From NCBI GenBank assembly GCA_013297695.1, contig JAAFHX010000011.1, forward strand, positions 1 through 41,267: a stretch of 41,267 bases of DNA, read 5' to 3'. This DNA comes from Rhodobacterales bacterium. Lineage in GTDB: Bacteria > Pseudomonadota > Alphaproteobacteria > Rhodobacterales > Rhodobacteraceae. Shown one piece after another: positions 14,506 through 24,644 of the stretch (within the stretch, counting starts at the first letter, position 1; each line of letters begins with the position of its first letter). The notes beneath the pieces are model-generated. The model did not search any database and was not told the DNA's origin. It saw only the letters and a list, made by a program, of their open reading frames with translations. The position numbers were made by a program, and so were the translations under genes.

Positions 14506-15918
14506 ATGGGGTTGGAGGAAGTGGCGGAAAGGCGGGCGTCGGTGTTCAACACGCTCTCCGGGCGGTTCCTGCTGCTGACGGTTGCCTTCGTGATGCTGGC
14601 CGAGGTGCTTATCTTCGTGCCGTCGGTCGCCCGGTTCCGTGAAGATTATCTGAAGATGCGGCTGGAAAAGGCCCAGATCGCCTCGCTGGCCACCGAGGCC
14701 ACCAAAGAGATGATCAGCGACAAGCTGATGCAGGAGCTTCTGTCGAACGCCGGGGTCTTCAACGTGGTGCTGCGCCGCGACGAAGTGCGCGAACTGGTGC
14801 TGTCTTCCGAAATCCCGTCGCCGATTGCGGCAACCTATGATCTGCGCAATGACGGCGTCTGGACCCTGATCCGCGACGCGCTGCTGCAGATCGCCGACCC
14901 CGAAAACCGCGTGATCCGGGTGATCGGCATTCCGGTCCAGCAGGCGGGCCTGCTGATCGAGATCACGCTGCAAACCGCACCGCTGCGCACCGAATTGATC
15001 GAATACGGCCTGCGCATCCTGCTTCTGTCGGCGGTGATCTCGGCGGTGACGGCCCTGATGCTGTTTCTGGCGGTGCGGCGGCTTCTGGTGCTGCCGATCC
15101 GCCGGGTCGTGGCGCACATGTCGTCCTATGCCGATGCGCCCGAGGACGGTCGCCGCATCATCGCACCGACCGCGCGCGTGCTGGAACTGCGCGAAGCCGA
15201 AGATGCGCTGCACACCATGCAGACCCAGTTGACCGGCGCGCTGAAGCAGAAGGAACGCCTGGCACAGCTTGGCGGGGCGGTGGCCAAGATCAGCCATGAT
15301 CTGCGCAACATGCTCACCACCGCCCAGCTTTTCGCCGACCGGATGGAGGGCAGCGCCGATCCGGTCGTCGCAAGGGCCGCACCGAAGCTGGAAGCCTCGA
15401 TCCGCCGGGCGGTGTCGCTGTGCGAAACGACGCTGGCCTTCGGCCGGGCCGAGGAACCGCCGCCCATGCTGTCGCGCTTTGCCCTGCGCGCGCTGGCCGA
15501 AGAGGTGGCCGAGGGCGAGGGGCTGGGCAGCGAAGGTCAGGTTGCCTGTCTGATCGACGTTGTGCCGGGAGCGGTGATCCGGGCCGACCGCGAACAGATG
15601 TACCGGGTCTTGGCCAATCTGGTGCGCAATGCCCGGCAGGCGATCGAGGCCACGGGCGCGCCCGGCACGATCGAGATCGGCGGGGGTGAAGATGATGCCG
15701 ACTGGTGGATTCGCGTCGGCGATACCGGCCCCGGCCTGCCCGCCAAGGCGCGCGAGCACCTGTTCACCGCGTTTCAGGGCGGTGCCCGAAAAGGCGGATC
15801 GGGTCTTGGGCTTGCGATCTCGGCCGAGCTTGTGCGCGGCCATGGCGGCCGGCTGGACCTGGTGCGCAGCGATTCCGAAGGGACAGAGTTCCTGATCCGA
15901 CTGCCCAAGAGCATGTGA
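14506..15918 (+). CDS. Membrane-bound sensor histidine kinase (orphan)
   Basis: A 470-residue sensor kinase. A transmembrane helix at about 20-40, a sensor region of about 130 residues, a second helix at about 170-192 and a HAMP-like linker lead to a dimerisation box KISHDLRNMLTT (phospho-acceptor His264). The ATPase domain follows, with NLVRNARQAI (N box), VGDTGPGLP (G1) and GGSGLGLAI (G2). No response regulator is adjacent, so its partner is encoded elsewhere. The start is uncertain: ATG 14506, GTG 14521 or GTG 14542 are in frame, and the last, just before FNTLSGRFLLLTV, best fits a membrane-first protein. The input signal cannot be told from sequence. Confidence 0.9.
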   Translation: MGLEEVAERRASVFNTLSGRFLLLTVAFVMLAEVLIFVPSVARFREDYLKMRLEKAQIASLATEATKEMISDKLMQELLSNAGVFNVVLRRDEVRELVLSSEIPSPIAATYDLRNDGVWTLIRDALLQIADPENRVIRVIGIPVQQAGLLIEITLQTAPLRTELIEYGLRILLLSAVISAVTALMLFLAVRRLLVLPIRRVVAHMSSYADAPEDGRRIIAPTARVLELREAEDALHTMQTQLTGALKQKERLAQLGGAVAKISHDLRNMLTTAQLFADRMEGSADPVVARAAPKLEASIRRAVSLCETTLAFGRAEEPPPMLSRFALRALAEEVAEGEGLGSEGQVACLIDVVPGAVIRADREQMYRVLANLVRNARQAIEATGAPGTIEIGGGEDDADWWIRVGDTGPGLPAKAREHLFTAFQGGARKGGSGLGLAISAELVRGHGGRLDLVRSDSEGTEFLIRLPKSM

Positions 15919-15950
15919 CCCGCAGCGCCCCGGCTTCGGTGTTTTCGCGC

Positions 15951-15979
15951 TTGCATTGACCTGCGCAGCGCACTACACG
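15951..15979 (+). promoter_or_regulatory. Probable tRNA-Arg promoter
   Basis: TTGCAT (15951-15956) and TACACG (15974-15979) are spaced by 17 bases and end 12 bases before the mature tRNA 5' end. This is the position expected for a stable-RNA promoter. Confidence 0.45.
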
Positions 15980-15991
15980 CCACCGCAGTGT

Positions 15992-16068
15992 GGACCCGTA
16001 GCTCAGCTGGATAGAGCATCAGACTACGAATCTGAGGGCCGGGCGTTCGAATCGCTCCGGGTCCACCA
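15992..16068 (+). tRNA. tRNA-Arg (anticodon ACG)
   Basis: A 77-base cloverleaf with encoded CCA. The acceptor stem pairs GGACCCG (15992-15998) with CGGGTCC (16058-16064), followed by discriminator A and CCA. The D arm is GCTC-AGCTGGATAG-AGC, the anticodon stem TCAGA/TCTGA encloses loop CTACGAA with ACG at 16026-16028, and the T arm contains TTCGAAT. A34 would be edited to inosine and read CGU, CGC and CGA. Confidence 0.97.
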
Positions 16069-16201
16069 AATCTCCAAGCCGTGCAGAGACGATTTGCCTG
16101 TGTCACACCGGGGTGGCGCTGGACGTGTGCACCAACGCAGATCGTCGGCTTTGCCCCTTTCTTCTGGCCATGCACGGCCATCTTCGCTATTCTTGCTGTG
16201 C

Positions 16202-16250
16202 CGACCCGGGTCAACCCAGGCGGATCGAGGCAGGCGACCGGGGTCAACCC
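16202..16250. repeat. Two direct copies of a GGGTCAACCC-type motif upstream of ftsW
   Basis: CGACCCGGGTCAACCC (16202-16217) and CGACCGGGGTCAACCC (16235-16250) differ at one base and start 33 bases apart, just before ftsW. A third copy sharing the 14-mer GACCGGGGTCAACC is at 19977-19990, upstream of the DUF2484 gene. The core GGGT-CA-ACCC is an inverted repeat, so it may be a protein-binding site; function unknown. Confidence 0.4.
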
Positions 16251-16277
16251 GGCGAAAAGAGCAGACAGGCGAACCCC

Positions 16278-17444
16278 ATGACCGAAATGGTTTATGGCTC
16301 CATTCCCTCACGGGCGGGCGAGCCGGTGCTTCCGCGCTGGTGGCGCACCATCGACAAATGGTCGTTGACGTGCATCCTGTTGCTGTTCGGCATCGGGCTT
16401 CTGCTTGGTCTGGCAGCCTCGGTGCCGCTGGCCACGCGCAACGGGCTGGAGCCGTTCCACTATGTGCAGCGGCAAGCGGTGTTCGGTGGACTGGCGCTGA
16501 TGGCGATGGTGGCCTGTTCGATGATGCCGACCGAGATGGTGCGGCGGTTTGCCGTGCTGGGCTTTCTTGCGACCTTCGCGGCGCTGGTTCTGCTGCCGTT
16601 CTTCGGCACCGATTTCGGCAAGGGGGCGGTGCGCTGGTTCTCGCTCGGGTTCGCGTCGTTCCAGCCGTCCGAATTCCTCAAGCCGTTCTTCATCGTACTG
16701 GCGGCCTGGCTGATGGCGGCAAGCCTTGAACCCAACGGCCCGCCCGGCAAGGCCATGTCGTTCAGCCTCGCTGCGCTGATCGTGGTGCTGCTGGCACTGC
16801 AGCCGGATTTCGGGCAGGCGGCGCTGATCCTGTTCGGCTGGGGCGTGATCTATTTCGTGGCCGGGGCGCCGATGCTGCTGATCGCGACGGTCATCGGCAT
16901 CGTCAGCGCCGGTGCCATGCTGGCCTACAACAGCTCGGAACATTTCGCCCGCCGGATCGACGGCTTCCTGACGGCGGATGTCGATCCGCGCACGCAGATC
17001 GGCTATGCGACGAACGCCATTCAGGAAGGTGGCTTTTTCGGGGTGGGGGTGGGCGAGGGGCAGGTGAAATGGTCGCTGCCCGACGCGCATACGGATTTCA
17101 TCATAGCCGTCGCCGCCGAGGAATACGGGCTGATCCTGGTGCTTCTGATCATCGCGCTTTACGCCACCGTCACGGCGCGGTCGCTGATCCGGCTGATGCG
17201 CGAACGCGACCCCTTCATCCGGCTTGCCGGAACCGGCCTTGCCTGCATCTTCGGCGTGCAGGCGATGATCAACATGGGCGTCGCGGTACGCCTTTTGCCC
17301 GCCAAGGGAATGACGCTGCCCTTCGTCAGCTATGGCGGATCGTCGGTGATCGCCGCCGGGATTACGGTGGGAATGCTGCTGGCGATGACGCGAACGCGCC
17401 CGCAGGGCCAGATGGGCGACATCCTGCGCCGCAGGGCGCGGTGA
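16278..17444 (+). CDS. ftsW: Peptidoglycan glycosyltransferase FtsW
   Basis: SEDS-family septal peptidoglycan polymerase of the divisome, working with a class B penicillin-binding protein at the inner membrane. It is 388 residues, with about ten membrane segments and the SEDS signatures [33 protein letters not shown] and [17 protein letters not shown] near the C-terminus. The ATG at 16278 begins [12 protein letters not shown], typical of this group. The frame is open upstream to 16113, but that part is not FtsW-like. Its TGA overlaps the murG ATG by one base. murD and mraY, which usually precede ftsW, are absent: a tRNA and a kinase lie there instead. Confidence 0.97.
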   Translation: MTEMVYGSIPSRAGEPVLPRWWRTIDKWSLTCILLLFGIGLLLGLAASVPLATRNGLEPFHYVQRQAVFGGLALMAMVACSMMPTEMVRRFAVLGFLATFAALVLLPFFGTDFGKGAVRWFSLGFASFQPSEFLKPFFIVLAAWLMAASLEPNGPPGKAMSFSLAALIVVLLALQPDFGQAALILFGWGVIYFVAGAPMLLIATVIGIVSAGAMLAYNSSEHFARRIDGFLTADVDPRTQIGYATNAIQEGGFFGVGVGEGQVKWSLPDAHTDFIIAVAAEEYGLILVLLIIALYATVTARSLIRLMRERDPFIRLAGTGLACIFGVQAMINMGVAVRLLPAKGMTLPFVSYGGSSVIAAGITVGMLLAMTRTRPQGQMGDILRRRAR

Positions 17445-18535
17445 TGGCCCCGCTGCTGCTGATCGCGGCGGGGGGGACGGGCGGGCACATGTTTCCCGCG
17501 CAGGCCCTGGCCGAGGCGATGCTGGCACGCGGCTGGCGGGTCAAGCTGTCGACCGACGCGCGCGGGGCGCGCTATGCGGGCGGATTTCCGGCCGAAGTCC
17601 CGGTCGAACAGGTATCGTCGGCCACCTTCGCGCGGGGCGGCGTGATGGAGCGGGCGCTGGTGCCGCTGCGGATCGCGGGCGGGGTGGCGGCGGCGGTCGC
17701 CGCGCAGCGGCGCGACCGGCCCGCCGTGGTGGTGGGGTTCGGCGGCTATCCCACGATCCCGGCGCTGGCCGCGGCAGTGATCCTGCGCGGGCGGCGGATG
17801 ATCCACGAACAGAACGGCGTGCTGGGCCGGGTCAATACCCGCTTTGCCCCGCGCGTCGATGTGGTCGCCTGCGGGACACTGCCGACCGTTCTGCCGCCGG
17901 GGGTCAAGGGCATCCATACCGGAAACCCGGTGCGCGCGGCGGTGGTGGAACGGGCGGGCGCAGGCTATATTCCGCCGGGCGACTATCCGATGAGCCTTCT
18001 GGTCATCGGCGGCAGCCAGGGTGCAAGGGTGTTGTCGGACGCCGTCCCGGCGGCACTGGCCCTGCTGCCCGAGGCGCTGCGCGCGCGCCTGCGGGTCGCC
18101 CATCAGGCGCGGGCCGAAGATGCCGACCGGGCGCGGTCTGCCTATGCCGCCGCAGGGGTTGCGGTCGAGGTGGAGCCGTTCTTTGCCGACATCCCGCGCC
18201 GCCTGAGCGAGGCGCAGCTTGTGATCTCGCGTTCAGGTGCGTCATCGGTCGCGGATATCGCGGTGATCGGGCGTCCGTCGATCCTGATCCCCTTTGCGGC
18301 GGCAACGGGCGATCACCAGACGGCCAATGCGCGCGGTCTGGTTGCAGCGGGCGCGGCGGTGATGGTCCCCGAAAATGCGCTTGATCCGGTCGGCCTGTCC
18401 GGCCACATCGCCCGGATTCTGGGCGACCCCGCCGTCGCCGTACGGATGGCAAAGTCGGCGCTGGCGCAGGGGCGTCCTGACGCGACAGAGCGTCTGGTCG
18501 AGGTGGTGGAACGCTTGGGCAAGGGGGCTGCATGA
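17444..18535 (+). CDS. murG: UDP-N-acetylglucosamine-N-acetylmuramyl-(pentapeptide) pyrophosphoryl-undecaprenol transferase MurG
   Basis: GT28-family transferase that adds GlcNAc to lipid I to make lipid II on the cytoplasmic face. It is 363 residues. It shows the N-terminal glycine loop [12 protein letters not shown] (about 8-19), [11 protein letters not shown] (acceptor side), GGSQGAR (second glycine loop) and the UDP-GlcNAc site [11 protein letters not shown] followed by [14 protein letters not shown]. The ATG at 17444 overlaps the ftsW stop as TGATG, and the last bases overlap the murC start as ATGA. Confidence 0.97.
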   Translation: MAPLLLIAAGGTGGHMFPAQALAEAMLARGWRVKLSTDARGARYAGGFPAEVPVEQVSSATFARGGVMERALVPLRIAGGVAAAVAAQRRDRPAVVVGFGGYPTIPALAAAVILRGRRMIHEQNGVLGRVNTRFAPRVDVVACGTLPTVLPPGVKGIHTGNPVRAAVVERAGAGYIPPGDYPMSLLVIGGSQGARVLSDAVPAALALLPEALRARLRVAHQARAEDADRARSAYAAAGVAVEVEPFFADIPRRLSEAQLVISRSGASSVADIAVIGRPSILIPFAAATGDHQTANARGLVAAGAAVMVPENALDPVGLSGHIARILGDPAVAVRMAKSALAQGRPDATERLVEVVERLGKGAA

Positions 18536-19938
18536 ACGCCGCGACGAAACTTCCCGGGGAACTGGGACCGATCCATTTCATCGGCATCGGCGGCATCGGC
18601 ATGTCGGGCATCGCCGAGGTGCTGATGACGCTTGGCTACCGGGTGCAGGGGTCTGATGCCAGGGCGTCGAAGATCACCGACCGGCTGGTCGGGCTGGGGG
18701 CCGTGTTCTTTGAAGGGCAGGCGGCCGCCAACGTCGGCGAGGCGGCGGTGGTGGTCGTGTCCAGCGCCATCAGGAAGGGCAATCCGGAACTGGAAGAGGC
18801 GCGGCGTCGCAAGCTTCCGGTGGTGCGCCGGGCCGAGATGCTGGCCGAACTGATGCGGCTGCGCTCGAACATCGCCGTCGCGGGCACGCATGGCAAGACC
18901 ACCACGACAACGATGGTTGCGACGCTGCTGGACAAGGGCGGCTTTGATCCCACGGTCATCAACGGCGGGGTGATCCACGCCTACGGGTCGAACGCGCGGG
19001 CTGGCGCCGGCGAATGGATGGTGGTCGAGGCGGATGAAAGCGACGGCAGCTTCAACCGCCTGCCCGCGACCATCGCCATCGTCACCAACATCGACCCCGA
19101 GCACATGGAGCACTGGGGCACCTTCGATGCGCTGCGAAAGGGCTTCCTCGATTTCGTCTCGAACGTGCCGTTCTACGGGCTGGCGGTCTGCTGCACCGAC
19201 CACCCCGAGGTGCAGGCGCTGGTCGGGCGCGTCACGGACCGGCGCATCGTCACCTTCGGCTTCAACGCCCAGGCCGATGTGCGGGCGGTGAACCTTGTAT
19301 TCGAAAACGGAAAGGCCTTCTTTGATATCCTGCTGCAGAACGAGGAGGAAGGTTCGAAGATCGAAGGCTGCACCCTTCCCATGCCGGGCGACCACAACGT
19401 GTCGAACGCGCTGGCGGCCGTGGCCGTGGCCCGGCATCTGGGCATGAAGCGCGCGGAAATCCGCGAGGCGCTGGCCGGATTCGCGGGCGTCAACCGCCGC
19501 TTCACCAAGGTGGGCGAGGTGCTGGGCGGCGTGACGGTGATCGACGACTACGGCCACCACCCGGTCGAAATCGCCGCCGTCCTGCGCGCCGCGCGACAGG
19601 CGACCAAAGGCCGGATCATCGCCGTGCACCAGCCGCACCGCTATACCCGCCTGTCCAGCCTGTTCGACGATTTCTGCACCTGCTTCAACGAGGCCGACGT
19701 GGTCGCCATCGCCGAGGTCTATGCGGCGGGCGAGGACCCGATCCCCGGTGCCAGCCGCGACGATCTGGTTGCCGGCCTGATCGCCCACGGCCACCGCCAC
19801 GCCCGCGCGATCCTGGACGAGGGCGATCTGGCGCGGCTGGTCCGGGAACAGGCAAGGCCCGGCGACATGGTCGTGTGCCTTGGCGCGGGCACGATTTCCG
19901 CCTGGGCCAACGGCCTGCCTGCCGTTCTGGGGGCCTGA
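18532..19938 (+). CDS. murC: UDP-N-acetylmuramate-L-alanine ligase MurC
   Basis: ATP-dependent ligase adding the first amino acid (L-Ala) to UDP-MurNAc in the cytoplasm. It is 468 residues. It has the N-terminal UDP-binding loop [14 protein letters not shown] (about 16-29), the ATP loop [10 protein letters not shown] (about 117-126), [11 protein letters not shown] and the C-terminal [12 protein letters not shown]. It overlaps murG by four bases, so translation is coupled. Confidence 0.97.
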   Translation: MNAATKLPGELGPIHFIGIGGIGMSGIAEVLMTLGYRVQGSDARASKITDRLVGLGAVFFEGQAAANVGEAAVVVVSSAIRKGNPELEEARRRKLPVVRRAEMLAELMRLRSNIAVAGTHGKTTTTTMVATLLDKGGFDPTVINGGVIHAYGSNARAGAGEWMVVEADESDGSFNRLPATIAIVTNIDPEHMEHWGTFDALRKGFLDFVSNVPFYGLAVCCTDHPEVQALVGRVTDRRIVTFGFNAQADVRAVNLVFENGKAFFDILLQNEEEGSKIEGCTLPMPGDHNVSNALAAVAVARHLGMKRAEIREALAGFAGVNRRFTKVGEVLGGVTVIDDYGHHPVEIAAVLRAARQATKGRIIAVHQPHRYTRLSSLFDDFCTCFNEADVVAIAEVYAAGEDPIPGASRDDLVAGLIAHGHRHARAILDEGDLARLVREQARPGDMVVCLGAGTISAWANGLPAVLGA

Positions 19939-20022
19939 GGCGATGGCCGAAAACCTATACGGAAGGTGTATCGCCAGACCGGGGTCAACCGTGCCAGTGT
20001 CACGCGCGGAGGACCAAGGCCG

Positions 20023-20286
20023 ATGACGCTTTCGCTGATCCTGGCGCTGATCTGGCTTGCGTTGGCACAAGCCACAGGCTTCCTGCGTCCCGCCTCGCGC
20101 CAACATACCGCAGCCGTGGCGCTGACCATCGTCGGCATCCCCCTGCTCGGCTGGGTCACCACCGACGCCGGGCCCTACATCAGCCTCGCCCTGCTTGCCG
20201 CCGGGGCGCTGTCGCTGTGCTGGCCGCTGCCGGGGGTGCTGCGAGGGGCGCGAAACGGTGAGGAGTGGCAGGAACCGGCGGAGTGA
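20023..20286 (+). CDS. DUF2484 small membrane protein
   Basis: An 87-residue protein with two or three hydrophobic segments (MTLSLILALIWLALAQATGF, then a segment around ALTIVGIPLLGWV and another at LALLAAGALSLCWPL). Small DUF2484 proteins occupy exactly this place between murC and murB in Rhodobacteraceae; their function is unknown, but the position implies a role in envelope growth or division. The ATG at 20023 has GGAGG ten bases upstream. An upstream ATG at 19966 is in frame but would add a non-membrane leader not seen in the family. Confidence 0.85.
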   Translation: MTLSLILALIWLALAQATGFLRPASRQHTAAVALTIVGIPLLGWVTTDAGPYISLALLAAGALSLCWPLPGVLRGARNGEEWQEPAE

Positions 20287-20352
20287 ATTTCTGGCCGGCC
20301 CCCGGGGTCGGTGCCAGCGTTTGCCCGCAAGACGCTTCCCTGACGAATGTGG

Positions 20353-20436
20353 CCCGTAGGGTGCGTGCTTGCACGCACCGCCCCCGTGCTTGCGGGTACC
20401 GTGCGAAGCGGTGCGTGCAAGCACGCACCCTACGGG
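20353..20436. repeat. Large perfect inverted repeat (28-bp arms) between DUF2484 and murB
   Basis: Arms 20353-20380 and 20409-20436 are exact reverse complements, beginning CCCGTAGGGTGCGTGCTT, around a 28-base loop. Each arm is itself self-complementary (GTGCGTGC-TT-GCACGCAC). A related copy at 35318-35371 shares the GGTGCGTG...CACGCACCCTACGG ends. This looks like an interspersed palindromic (REP-like) element. In RNA it would form a very stable hairpin inside the mur-fts transcript. Confidence 0.85.
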
Positions 20437-20521
20437 ACGTGGGGCGGGGGCGGGGTGAGGGGGCGGAAGTTGCGATTTCGGACTTGCCAAGGACGCGGTG
20501 CGGCATTAGCCCGGACACGCG

Positions 20522-21448
20522 ATGATTACCTATGATCCCCGCGGCACCCTCACCCCCGACCGCCCGCTGGTTGACCTGACCTGGCTCCGCGTCGGTGGCC
20601 CTGCGGACTGGCTGTTTCAGCCCGCCGACGAGGCGGACCTTGCGGATTTCCTGCGCGCGCTCGATCCGGGCATACCCGTGTTTCCGATGGGCGTGGGCAG
20701 CAACCTCATCGTGCGGGACGGCGGCATCCGGGCCGTCGTCATCAGGCTCGGGCGGGGGTTCAATGCGATCTCGGTCGAGGGCACCTCGGTAACCGCCGGG
20801 GCGGCGGCGCTGGATGCGCATGTGGCGCGGCGCGCGGCAGAGGGGGGGCTGGACCTGACCTTCCTGCGGACGATTCCGGGCAGCATCGGGGGCGCGGTGC
20901 GGATGAATGCCGGGTGCTATGGAAGTTATGTCGCCGATCATCTGGGGGAAGTGCGGATCGTCACCCGGCAGGGATCGGTCGAAACCCTTCCCGCCGCCGC
21001 TTTGAACCTGCGCTATCGGCAGAGCGATCTTCCCGAGGGCGCGGTGATCGTGCAGGCGACCTTTCGCGCCGCCCCCGGCGACCCCGTCGCGCTGGAGGCG
21101 AAGATGGCGGACCAGATCGCGAAACGCGATGCGAGCCAACCGACGAAGGAGCGTTCCGCAGGCTCGACTTTCCGCAATCCGGCGGGGTTTTCCAGCACGG
21201 GGCGTGCGGATGACCGTCACGACCTCAAGGCCTGGAAGGTCATCGACGAGGCCGGCATGCGCGGCGCGCGGCGGGGCGGCGCGCAGATGAGCGAGATGCA
21301 TTCGAACTTCCTCATCAACGCCGGGGGGGCCACCGCGGCCGATCTGGAGGAATTGGGCGAGGCGGTACGAAAAAGGGTTTTCGATCACAGCGGATTGACG
21401 CTAGAGTGGGAAATCATGCGGGTCGGTGAACCCGCTGACAACCGATAA
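20522..21448 (+). CDS. murB: UDP-N-acetylenolpyruvoylglucosamine reductase MurB
   Basis: FAD- and NADPH-dependent reductase forming UDP-MurNAc in the cytoplasm. It is 308 residues. It has the FAD-binding segment [16 protein letters not shown] (about 55-70), the loop [20 protein letters not shown] and the late segment [14 protein letters not shown] that supplies the catalytic serine. [19 protein letters not shown] is also characteristic. ATG 20522 has only a weak ribosome site. It lies 86 bases after the large inverted repeat, so its expression may be sensitive to that structure. Confidence 0.97.
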   Translation: MITYDPRGTLTPDRPLVDLTWLRVGGPADWLFQPADEADLADFLRALDPGIPVFPMGVGSNLIVRDGGIRAVVIRLGRGFNAISVEGTSVTAGAAALDAHVARRAAEGGLDLTFLRTIPGSIGGAVRMNAGCYGSYVADHLGEVRIVTRQGSVETLPAAALNLRYRQSDLPEGAVIVQATFRAAPGDPVALEAKMADQIAKRDASQPTKERSAGSTFRNPAGFSSTGRADDRHDLKAWKVIDEAGMRGARRGGAQMSEMHSNFLINAGGATAADLEELGEAVRKRVFDHSGLTLEWEIMRVGEPADNR

Positions 21449-21472
21449 GGGGCCACCAAGGCCCCGGGAAAA

Positions 21473-22396
21473 ATGATGGCGGGCATGTCGAGCAGGGCAG
21501 CCCCCGAAGTGGCGGTACTGATGGGTGGGCTTTCCGCCGAGCGGGAGGTGTCCCTGTCGTCGGGCAAGGCATGCGCGGCAGCCCTTCGGGAGGCAGGTTT
21601 CGGGGTGGTAGAGGTCGATTGCGGCCTTGACCTGCCTGCTCGGCTGGCTGCCCTGAAACCCGATGTCGCCTTCAACGCACTGCATGGACGGTGGGGCGAG
21701 GATGGCTGCGTGCAGGGTATCCTCGAATGGCTGCGCCTTCCCTATACGCATTCGGGCGTGCTGGCTTCGGCGCAGGCGATGGACAAGGCCCGCACCAAGG
21801 AGGCCTATGCGGCGGCAGGCCTGCCTGTGGTGCCCAGTCTGCTGGTGCCGCGCGAAGCGGTGGCCCGCGGCCATGTGATGGACCCGCCCTATGTGGTCAA
21901 GCCGAACAACGAAGGCTCGTCCGTCGGCATCTACATCGTGCGCGAAGGGGCGAATGCCCCGCGTCTGACCGAAACCATGCCCGCGACGGTGATGGTCGAG
22001 GCCTATGCGCCGGGGCGCGAACTGACTGTGGCGGTGCTGGGCGACCGCGCGCTGTGCGTGACCGATATCCTGACCGACGGCTGGTATGATTACGAGGCGA
22101 AATACGCGCCCGGCGGGTCGCGCCATGTGCTGCCGGCCGACCTGCCGGACGAGATCACGCGCGCCTGCATGGACTATGCGCTGCGCGCCCATGCCGTCCT
22201 TGGGTGCCGGGGCCTGAGCCGCACCGATTTCCGGTGGGACGCGACCCGGGGGCTGGCGGGGCTTGTACTGCTGGAGACCAATACCCAGCCGGGGATGACG
22301 CCCACGTCGCTGGCCCCGGAACAGGCGCGGCACGTCGGGCTGTCCTTCCCCGACCTTTGCCGCTGGATCGTCGAGGATGCGTCATGCGACCGCTGA
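21473..22396 (+). CDS. ddl: D-alanine-D-alanine ligase
   Basis: ATP-grasp ligase making D-Ala-D-Ala for the peptidoglycan stem. It is 307 residues and has [15 protein letters not shown] near the N-terminus (with the substrate-binding Glu), [12 protein letters not shown], the nucleotide loop [14 protein letters not shown] and the metal-binding end [20 protein letters not shown]. In-frame ATG codons at 21473, 21476 and 21485 are all possible starts; none has a strong ribosome site. The 3' end overlaps ftsQ by 13 bases. Confidence 0.96.
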   Translation: MMAGMSSRAAPEVAVLMGGLSAEREVSLSSGKACAAALREAGFGVVEVDCGLDLPARLAALKPDVAFNALHGRWGEDGCVQGILEWLRLPYTHSGVLASAQAMDKARTKEAYAAAGLPVVPSLLVPREAVARGHVMDPPYVVKPNNEGSSVGIYIVREGANAPRLTETMPATVMVEAYAPGRELTVAVLGDRALCVTDILTDGWYDYEAKYAPGGSRHVLPADLPDEITRACMDYALRAHAVLGCRGLSRTDFRWDATRGLAGLVLLETNTQPGMTPTSLAPEQARHVGLSFPDLCRWIVEDASCDR

Positions 22397-23271
22397 TCCC
22401 TTCGGCCCCCGCGCACCGCGACCCCGCGCCCAGCCGGACGGCCTACCGGATGCAGCGGTTGTGGCTGACCCCGGTGTTTCGCGCCCTGTTGCGGGTGGGC
22501 TTTCCGGCCTTCGTGATGATGTTTTCGGTCGGACTCTATCTGTCGGACGCCAGCCGCCGGCAGGCGATGGCAACGGCCTGGGACGGGGCCTGGGAAAAGG
22601 TCGAGGACCGGCCCGAGTTTCTGGTCAAGCTGCTGGCGATCGACGGCGCTTCGCCCGCCCTGGCCGAGGCGATCCGCGCCAAGCTGGCGCTGCCGCTGCC
22701 GATGTCGTCCTTTGCCATCGACATGGAGGCCGCACGGCTGAGCATCGAGGAACTGGATGCCGTGGCCGACGCCGAAGTGCGGATACGCGGCAGCGGCGTG
22801 TTGCAGGTCGAGATCGTGGAGCGTCAGCCGGTCGTGGTCTGGCGCACCGGGGCAGGGCTGTCGCTGCTGGACGGCGAGGGGCTGCGGATCGCCACGATCC
22901 TGGAACGGGCCGACCGCGCCGACCTGCCGCTGATCGCCGGGCAGGGGGCCAACCGGGCCGTGCCGGAGGCGCTTGCCCTGCTGGCCGCCGCCCAGCCGAT
23001 CCTGCCCCGTCTGCGCGGTCTGGTGCGGGTGGGCGAGCGGCGGTGGGATCTGGTGCTGGACCGCAACCAGCGGGTCCTGCTGCCGGAAGTGGCCCCTGTG
23101 CGTGCGCTGGAACGGGTGATCGCGCTGGATCAGGCGCAAAAGCTTCTGGACCGCGACGTGATCGCGGTCGATCTGCGGAACGAACATCGTCCCGTTCTGC
23201 GTCTTGCCCCGGCGGCGCTGAGCGCCCTGCGGCAGGCGCGCGGGCTGGAAAGCGGGGAAACCGGGCTATGA
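22384..23271 (+). CDS. ftsQ: Cell division protein FtsQ
   Basis: Bitopic divisome protein that recruits the FtsL/FtsB complex. It is 295 residues. A cytoplasmic tail of about 35 residues and one membrane helix ([24 protein letters not shown], about 32-55) precede a periplasmic POTRA domain ([17 protein letters not shown] onward) and the beta domain. The ATG at 22384 lies inside the end of ddl, and the TGA overlaps the ftsA start as ATGA. The frame is open further upstream, but that part lies in ddl. Confidence 0.95.
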   Translation: MRPLIPSAPAHRDPAPSRTAYRMQRLWLTPVFRALLRVGFPAFVMMFSVGLYLSDASRRQAMATAWDGAWEKVEDRPEFLVKLLAIDGASPALAEAIRAKLALPLPMSSFAIDMEAARLSIEELDAVADAEVRIRGSGVLQVEIVERQPVVVWRTGAGLSLLDGEGLRIATILERADRADLPLIAGQGANRAVPEALALLAAAQPILPRLRGLVRVGERRWDLVLDRNQRVLLPEVAPVRALERVIALDQAQKLLDRDVIAVDLRNEHRPVLRLAPAALSALRQARGLESGETGL

Positions 23272-24602
23272 CCGACCTCTATCAGTCGCAACGCGCGATG
23301 CGGCACATGCGGCGTGCCGCCATGCAGCGGGGCGTGATCGCGATCCTTGATGTGGGCACGTCAAAGATCGCCTGCCTGATCCTGCGGTTCGACGGCCCCG
23401 AACGGCTGCGCGAGGCGGATGGTTTCGGCCCGATGGCCGGGCAGTCGGGGTTCCGGGTGATCGGCGCACATGCCACCCGGTCGCGCGGGGTACGGTTCGG
23501 CGAGATCGCCGTCATGAACGAGACGGAACGCGCGATCCGCACCGCCGTGCAGGCGGCGCAGAAGATGGCGAATGTGCGGGTGGACCATGTCATCGCCTGC
23601 TTTTCGGGCGGCGAGCCGCGCAGCTATGGCCTTGCGGGCGAATGGGAATTGCAGGATCAGGTCGTCACCGAGCAGGACGTGGCGCGTGCGCTGGCCGCCT
23701 GTGACGTGCCGCAGATCGGCGAGGGGCGCGAAGTTCTGCATGCGCAGCCTGTGAACTTCGCGCTGGACCACCGCAGCGGCATGGGCGACCCGCGCGGGCA
23801 GATCGGCAACCGGCTGGCCTGCGACCTGCATCTTTTGTCGGTTGAAGGTTCGGTGGTGCAGAACCTGCTATACTGCATCAAGCGCTGTGATCTGGAACTG
23901 GCCGGAATCGCGTCATCCGCCTATGTCTCGGGCATTTCGAGCCTGGTCGAGGATGAACAGGAACTCGGGGCGGCCTGCATCGACCTTGGCGGCGGGTCTA
24001 CCGGCATCTCGATCTTCATCAAGAAGCACATGATCTATGCCGATGCGGTCCGCATGGGCGGCGATCACGTCACGTCCGATATCTCCAAGGGCCTGCAGGT
24101 GCCGCTTCAGGTCGCCGAGCGGATCAAGACGCGGCACGGCGGGGTCCATGCGACCGGCATGGACGACCGCGAGATGATCGAGATCGGCAGCGACAGCGGC
24201 GATTGGGAAAAGGACCGCCGCACGGTCAGCCGGACCGAACTGATCGGAATCATGCGCCCGCGTGTCGAGGAAATCCTGGAAGAGGCGCGGACGCGGCTGG
24301 ATGCCGCCGGGTTCGACCATCTGCAAAGCCAGCAGATCGTGCTGACCGGGGGCGCAAGCCAGATTCCCGGTCTTGACATGCTGGCCACCCGGATCCTGGG
24401 CCAGCGGGTGCGGTTGGGCCGCCCGCTGCGGGTGCAGGGGCTGCCGCTGGCGACCTCGGGCGCTGCCTTTGCCGGGGCGGTGGGCCTGTGCCTGTTCGCC
24501 GCGCACCCCCAGGACGAATGGTGGGATTTCGACATTCCAAGCGAACGCTACCCCGCACGATCCCTGAAACGGGCGATCAAATGGTTTAGGGACAACTGGT
24601 GA
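23268..24602 (+). CDS. ftsA: Cell division protein FtsA
   Basis: Actin-like ATPase that tethers FtsZ filaments to the membrane. It is 444 residues. It shows the phosphate-1 region IAILDVGTSKIACLIL (about 24-39), the central CIDLGGGSTGISIF (phosphate 2) and LTGGASQIPGLDMLA near the end. The C-terminal RSLKRAIKWFRDNW is an amphipathic membrane-targeting helix of the usual kind. The SHS2-type 1C domain is the stretch around DHVIACFSGGEPRSYG. ATG 23268 overlaps the ftsQ stop. Confidence 0.97.
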   Translation: MTDLYQSQRAMRHMRRAAMQRGVIAILDVGTSKIACLILRFDGPERLREADGFGPMAGQSGFRVIGAHATRSRGVRFGEIAVMNETERAIRTAVQAAQKMANVRVDHVIACFSGGEPRSYGLAGEWELQDQVVTEQDVARALAACDVPQIGEGREVLHAQPVNFALDHRSGMGDPRGQIGNRLACDLHLLSVEGSVVQNLLYCIKRCDLELAGIASSAYVSGISSLVEDEQELGAACIDLGGGSTGISIFIKKHMIYADAVRMGGDHVTSDISKGLQVPLQVAERIKTRHGGVHATGMDDREMIEIGSDSGDWEKDRRTVSRTELIGIMRPRVEEILEEARTRLDAAGFDHLQSQQIVLTGGASQIPGLDMLATRILGQRVRLGRPLRVQGLPLATSGAAFAGAVGLCLFAAHPQDEWWDFDIPSERYPARSLKRAIKWFRDNW

Positions 24603-24644
24603 TCCGCAAGATGGTGTGTATTTGGCGATATCCCGCTGAAAGCC

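Noticed and set aside
14200-15843. A 547-codon minus-strand frame over the histidine kinase
   Set aside because: Antisense of clear kinase motifs; sequence is His/Gln/Arg-rich with no domain.
18313-20490. A 725-codon minus-strand frame over murC and DUF2484
   Set aside because: Antisense shadow of murC; low-complexity composition and no motifs.
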